In this document: positions 57,720 to 64,000 of the stretch, piece by piece
How positions within the stretch are numbered: position 1 is the stretch's first letter
How the letters are laid out: each line of letters opens with the position of its first letter
Assembly (NCBI GenBank): GCA_008508345.1
Contig: QNGE01000410.1
Coordinates: 67,345 to 131,344 of the forward strand
Reading direction: 5' to 3'
DNA from: Paragonimus westermani
Taxonomy: Eukaryota; Platyhelminthes; Trematoda; Plagiorchiida; Troglotrematidae
DNA: 64,000 bases
Translations under genes and position numbers: made by a program
The notes under the pieces: model-generated
The model's database searches: none
What the model was told of the DNA's origin: nothing
Seen by the model: only the letters and a program-made list of their open reading frames with translations

Positions 57720-60700
57720 AAGCTGAGAGCTCGGAAATCCCACGTTTGGGCTTAGTTGCTCACCGAACCAATTGTGTCATATGGAATCCACCAAATGATC
57801 CAACCGACTGACTGCCCAATCGGGATTTCTCGACCAGTTCAAGCTGGCATCCACCAACGCCACAAATAAACACTGGAATCGTGTTACTTCTAAATTGTCA
57901 AATCTGTCAAACTGCTTATTAGTAATAAAGTGTTTTTCGGGTGATATGGCCAAGTCCACAGTTTATCGATGACACATTCAACACTGTGTGTGCGTAAGGT
58001 GCAACTTGTTTCTGCATCCCACAATATATGGTCTATTGGAAGGCTGTTCACCCGTATTGTGGCTGCTGTGATACTGGTCTCTGGTTTGGATCTAAAGCTT
58101 ACTTTTGGCAAACTGGTACACCGCAGTGTTCTGTGTTCCGGTTGTTTTAACTCGATTTGTTTAACTTGTTCCACAACGCTGACTTGAAAGAATACTTTTG
58201 AAAATTGTTTTGAATTCCTCGACAGTTTTACCGGTCTTAACTGAATAGGGAGTCAACCTGTGTAGCTCCTTAAACGGTGGCCTTGTACCCCTAGGATGTT
58301 GAGGATTAAACAAGAGACTGTACTCCTCAAAGGTTGCACTAACGAATTTCAACTGTGACACTCATGTGTAGAATCAACAATTTGGAAACAGCTCCCTTGG
58401 TTGTCAATATAGTGACCATGCGACCAGTTTTGCTTAATCAACACTTTTTCACTAAATTAAGCCACTTATTTTTAATCCCCCTGATGCTGTAACGGTGTAA
58501 TGGAGGATTTCTACGAAGTAGGTAACGCGCCTAAAAAACAAAATTTGCTGATCCGAATGAGTGTAACAACGAAATCGACACTGTGAACACCACCTGAATT
58601 GGCTAGTAAATTCTGTATTCGACCTGACATTTTAGCTAGTTCTGTTTGAAATTGAGTTGCTATGCTACATCTCTGTTTACGCCGGCTTTCTCATTGTTTT
58701 TCAAACGATCATGTTGCCTTCTACAAAAGTTATTACGAATCAGGCGAGATTGAATTATTGTACCTGAACGCTTAGCTGCGATGATTTGTAAACAATGTTC
58801 AGGTTTTCAAAAACCATTCTACCTTTCTTCCTTCCAGCCCACACAAACCAGTAATTTGATAAGGGAAAGCAACTTTTCCAATGCATATCTTAACATACTT
58901 CTTTCGAATAACTTCCAAGGTTTTGAACTGTAAATTGCTTTGAGAGATCAAACGTCAAACTAGGCTTATTGTACTCAAGCTTGACTTTGCTGAGTCAGAG
59001 ATTTGGCCACCTTGGACACGGTTAACTTATCGAACTCACAGTTGATTAGGTTTTCCCTGTGGTTATCACTTATTCAATGCTTCCTTACTTTACTCCACAT
59101 GCTTCTTTTGGTCACTGTGTCTGCTGGTATGGCGTGAAAATCTGAAACGTTAAGCTGTTTGCCATTTCTCTCACATACTATTCATTCCTGTGATACACAC
59201 GGTCACATTTTGTTTGCATACTGCCAAGCTGTTCAGAAGTTATTATGAAAGCGATTTCTGGAACATACAAAAATCGGATTATTAAAAGTCCGTCAGCCAT
59301 CCCTGCCCTTGATTGTTTTGCCTAAGCTAATTAGACAGACTCTAGTTAAGGCGCATGTGATAACGCTACCTGAACACAATTTGTATCGTACGAAGCGTGC
59401 GCACTGTTCATTTCAGAACAGACCGAACGGAACACTTGAGTCGATGAGTGATTGGGATAAGCAGTATGATTAAGTGAATGTAGCCAACGTGAAATTTCTT
59501 GTGTTCGTTTGCTTGTGCATGTGTGTGTGTGTGTGGAATCACTCGTCTATCTCCAACGGTTGTTTACTTCAGATTTCCGCTTCTCTGGATTGTAACACTT
59601 GAATTCACCGAACACAGTCTCAATTCGGAAAGGTTCAGCGTGCCAACTTCGCTTTATTGGTGTTCGTAAATACTACTACTCGTGCTGACTGTTTACGACT
59701 TTGTGTACTGCTTGATACCAGCATTCACACCGTAATCTCTTTGAACTAGGTGATCTACACTATTCACAGGTTAGTCTAAGGGCTGTCAGTTTCCATAGGA
59801 AATAGCGCATCCTTCAGGAGTTCACCTGACTGCTCACCACAAGTTAAGAAATACACGCATTAAAAAAATGAACCCTATAAGCTGCATCATTTTTCCCTGT
59901 ATCACTGCGGCTGTAGTTTGAATAAACAACAAAAAAGCTCAAAGTTTAGGCCGTCATTACCTAACACAGAATGGGAAAGATCGACGCTGCTACTGTGATT
60001 GTTTCAGAAAGTTGATTTGCGGCTGGCCGTGCCTCAAAAATACAAAAAGGGTTAGTATTTGTCGTTAGTACAAAGACTGTGTGCGATTCTTATGGGTCGC
60101 GCACTGTTCCAAAAAATCCACACATCTGTATGTTGAGGACAATTTATTTTACCTCAGATTGCTCGGTCCGGACGCCCTCATTGCACTCCAATGAGTTTAA
60201 TGATCACTTTTCGGCTTTTTTCAACTCTGGTTTGATTTTCAACCTCCAGCATCATACTATGAAATCGGTTAATTTCATTCTGAAAAATCCCTGGCTTTAA
60301 AAATTTTATGAGTGATGGTCTTCTATCGAGTTGTGAATGTAACCAAAACTATCTGCGAAAATTTACCAATTTAAACTACTGATTTGCTTTGAGAATAAGT
60401 TCTTCAGATTTTATACTGCTTGGTAAATAAATTTGCGCTGCTTTTGAAAAAAAAGTGATAATCGGTGTACTTCAAACGAATTTTTAGTATTTGAGCATAG
60501 ATTCTTTAATTGCGGAACTCTGATCCATTTTTATCGAATACGCCAAACATGGAATTATTTTTTTGACAGGATGTGCCATTTTTGTGGACCTTGAGTGAAG
60601 ATATGTATTCATCGAGGTAAAGTGCTGTTTCTGATGATGGTCTGATGAGACTTTTCTACAGATTGACTCTTAACAGTCGTCAGTGAAAATGCCCTTTGTA

Positions 60701-63700
60701 CACTGTAGGTCGATAGTGTCTTGAAAAAGTCAATGTTCGGAGAACCGCACTGAAACAATAACCGAACCACTTCCCTCGATCAGTCCTCATATCTGAAGAC
60801 GAGCAACCGTAAAAGTAACGCCACTGCTCGCCTCGCGAACGCAAAGCTACTATCAACCTGATAAACATTGAAGTTTCTGTAATCTAGGCATATTTTCACA
60901 TCTACTTCTACTCTCGTTTGAGATGCTATCTAAGGTTTATTTCAGTGTGGTATTTGGTAAGCACCAACCTGCTAGTGTTAAGGGTCGTGCTGTTGTTTGC
61001 TAGCGCTCATATGAGCTAGCTGTCGTCAGATTGCTTCACTTTGTGTTGAACTAGTCGAAGTAAACGAGACCCGAGCTCGCTGCTCATTTATTGCTGGCCG
61101 GTTGTTCTTAACGTAAAATATTTTTCTCTTGAATTCACATGCTTAGTGGAAGAATATGCAAAAATGATGTACTGAGTTGCTCGCAGTGTTTATCCAGATT
61201 AGTGCTGCCGACCCTTCACGTACGAGTTATATATAACGTAGCATCAATGTGGTCACACTCTGTGACGCTTGCAAAATCCACTTCCAGCAGAGCTATGGCA
61301 TGCCGGAGTGTCGGTACTCTTTTAACTTTGTACAGCGGCGTCGATGATCAAAAGAAATCAGTTTTGGCATATTGTGGTCGCTTGAGATACAGCTGGGGGG
61401 GTATGTGTATGAGATGTTTGAATCGTACCCTTTTGCCGTCATAACATGCGTAGGGATGCTGGAACGTTTTTAAGCCCACCCAGAGAATGATCAGGTACAG
61501 ATGAATTTAGGTTCACTATTGTCACCAGTCATTCGTTTTTGTGTGCGATTATTTTGGGTCAGCCGTCTCACAGGGACGTTTGGAGCGGTCAGGCTTCCCC
61601 AACCCCGAAACCAACCTTTAACCATCCACGCAAATGGACTACTTAAGTAGAGCAACTGAACACAGATGTATAGCTTGATGTTTAGAAGCATGGATTATAA
61701 AAACATCGCACAGTACGAATGTGTAGGACCTTTAATTTCCTGCCTACACTTGAGCTGAATTAAGCTATTTTAACTGGACGTTGAGGACAATTTTGATGAT
61801 TAACCATTTGAATTCGATGTCCACATTTCGTACTTACTCTATGGATTCGACGAGGTAGAAATCTTTTAACCTTACTTGTAAGTATGATCATTTAAACTGT
61901 TCCTTATGGATTTGAAATTACTTGGCAATCCTTTGTTTGTCGACCATTTCAGGATTAAATTCTTTGCTGCTTAGATTGAAGCAGTTTGTACGTCCATCAC
62001 TATGTTGCACGTTCTAATGGACTTCGAAGTCCGGTGTGCAGAGCGAAATCATAACTTTGTGAATCTTGATGAAAATCTTCTACAGCTTTTCTAAATGAAA
62101 ACTCCTGATGTTTTTCATTTCCATCCGATTAATCTTCACTTTAGCACGAACATCAGAGCTGTGTCTGTCTACTTACCCATCTCTCAATGTGTGTTGATAT
62201 GTGTCACTCTCGACGATTTTATCTCCAATATTTTCACTTCAGCCAATCCACGACAAAATAGATTATCTCTCCTCAAAGTGTACCGAACCGCACAGTCGCT
62301 CTTTTTTCTACAAATTTCATCTGGCTCTCATCACACTAAGCCGAATAATTGACTAACGTTAAGCTTTTTCGTTCACGAGGGACGATGACAATAATTCCTA
62401 GCCACATCTCATAATGTCCACTGCGACAGATTTATATTTAGATTTCTGCAAGTACCCACGACGGAATAGTACATTCGAATAGCAAAGCCCGGTGTTCCAA
62501 CATGTGTAGTATTTTGTCCTTTCTTACACATGTTTTACTTTGGAATAATGGAGGTAGTATGGATTTAACAAAGTCAGTACGGTTGTGTACCATGCATATG
62601 TAGACAATATTTATTTGAAGTTTGCAACTAAATTTCAATTGTTGTACCAAAATTTGCTTGTTGTCTCGAGGCGTGCAAGGCTATTTGTTGGCTGGGGACT
62701 TTCATGCTGTTCACATGTAGGTCTGCGCAGTCACGATGTAACCGGGGCTGGCATATACAACCGTGTGATTACTAGTCAATACTGATGACACTGGGCTACC
62801 GCAGGGTCAAGTGCACTCTCTTCCCTTACTGTGTTTACCATGACTGCGCCAAATTGTGAATCTGTCAGGTTGTTAATTCGAGACCGAATATCACGTCAGT
62901 ATAAGCGTGGACTATATGACGGAAAGCGTGCAAGAAGCACATACTGGCGGCAAATAACTTAAACCGTTTTGTGTGGGGACCTTCCCGGGTTTCATGATTT
63001 GTTTGTGGTTCTTGAGAGGAACTTGTACGAAGTCTGCCGGCTTACTATTCCGCCTCCGCTGAAGTGACCAAACATTTACGGTCTAACAGTTGCTAAAGCG
63101 GCAAACTCTGTCACATCCGTAGCACATATTCTATGCTTAACGAGCTGTGGAAAGCCCTGTCTCTTCCCTGAGTTCTGACTAAACTAGGAAGCAGGAACCT
63201 CAAAACTGGTATTCGTGGTCATTTTTGACATGAGTCTTTATACACATTACTTATAAAAATCCTAATATGTAGCGTTTGCCCAATGTATCTCTCTGGCTCA
63301 CTTTTCTAATCATCGTTGACTTGAATTAAATAGGTGGAAAGACACGGTTGTTTTGACACAGTAATACGAAAACTACTTTTCTGTCAGAGATGCTCGAGGG
63401 AATTTCCAAGTTTATTATCTGTGCTTTTGCGAACGACTTTTTGTTCGATTGTTGTGGTATTTCATATCGAACAAGCGGAAATTATTTCAGCATGCACTTA
63501 TTGAAGGTATGGTTGGTGTATATATTTTTTGTTGCTAATTAACCCTACCCGGAAGCTTCATATGATTGTGATGTTTTCAAGCGTAAAGCATAACGGACTT
63601 ATCGATGTTTGAGTAGTAGTGTGTGTGTGCATTGCAACGATGTCACCCTGTGATAATTTTGACCCCAAAGTCATTCTAACGAGTCATATAGACTGCCAAA

Positions 63701-64000
63701 CTCAGCATGGGTATTCATGTATAAAGTATGGTCACCACCGTGAATAGGCAGTTATAAAGAGCAGTTTTACACATCGACGTTGCTATGTCTGCCTGGGGCC
63801 CAACAGGTAAGCTACAGTAGTAAGTACAGTGAAAACTGTCACATACATGCCGCATTGTGTACACTCAACCAGTCACGTCAGTTGGCCTGAACACTTAGAT
63901 CACCTGAATAAATCTATGATATGGTTTAACTACACGCTTATTATGAGACTGACGAGTTCGGTAAACTCTGAACAACGGATGTCTGTCAGACTGACGTTGA
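57720..64000. other. Unassigned AT-rich DNA
   Basis: No gene, tRNA or retroelement block recognised to the end of the window. Open frames are all short (for example 61139-61444 plus, 57890-58174 minus). A TG microsatellite lies at 59521-59535. Confidence 0.4.
59521..59535. repeat. TG dinucleotide microsatellite
   Basis: Seven and a half perfect GT units, preceded by imperfect TGTG-rich sequence. Confidence 0.9.

Noticed and set aside
62785..62840. GLPQG-like string reminiscent of an RT motif
   Set aside because: Stops flank it on both sides and no YADD or other RT block lies at the right distance; probably coincidence.
1..64000. CRISPR arrays, rRNA genes, bacterial operons
   Set aside because: No spaced short direct repeats, no rRNA landmarks, and the exon-intron gene plus retroelements mark this as eukaryotic nuclear DNA.

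Overview
The window looks like nuclear DNA of a parasitic flatworm, most likely a digenean trematode (fluke). The main evidence is one recognisable host gene, an AMDHD1/HutI-type imidazolonepropionase at 18564-19606 (+). Its seven exons are split by six introns of only 31-54 bases, a 5'-end micro-intron layout known from schistosomes and their relatives. The mobile elements fit the same assignment: Penelope-like elements (PLEs), CR1/jockey-type and RTE-type LINEs, Ty3/gypsy remnants and tRNA-like short repeats. Genus and species cannot be fixed from the sequence alone.

Left part (1-18.1 kb): a dense graveyard of retroelements. A PLE on the minus strand (448-2350) lies between arms that repeat each other mainly in inverted orientation. 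An RTE fragment follows (5.36-5.9 kb). Then come at least six copies of one CR1-like family on both strands (6.65-15.15 kb), including the longest open reverse transcriptase frame of the window (8842-9933). A different endonuclease-RT LINE lies at 15.6-17.96 kb. A 140-bp tandem unit and a 200-bp inverted repeat are embedded among them.

Middle (18.5-19.6 kb): the imidazolonepropionase gene, intact in frame through residue 268 of an expected total of roughly 420. Its last exons were not found. Either intron 7 is very long or the gene is broken.

Right part (19.6-64 kb): AT-richer DNA in which no other host gene could be supported. It holds a PLE split into two opposite-facing halves (28.25-29.47 kb), a further PLE fragment (30.8-31.3 kb), a nearly contiguous PLE RT plus GIY-YIG remnant (49.8-51.2 kb), two minus-strand regions with Ty3/gypsy pol traces (40.0-40.7 and 45.3-45.9 kb), two tRNA-like repeat heads, a few microsatellites, and a near-perfect 39-bp palindrome beside the only ambiguous base (29815). 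Almost every element is broken by stops or frameshifts, so this is mostly decayed repeat DNA around one metabolic gene. I found no new multi-gene system.
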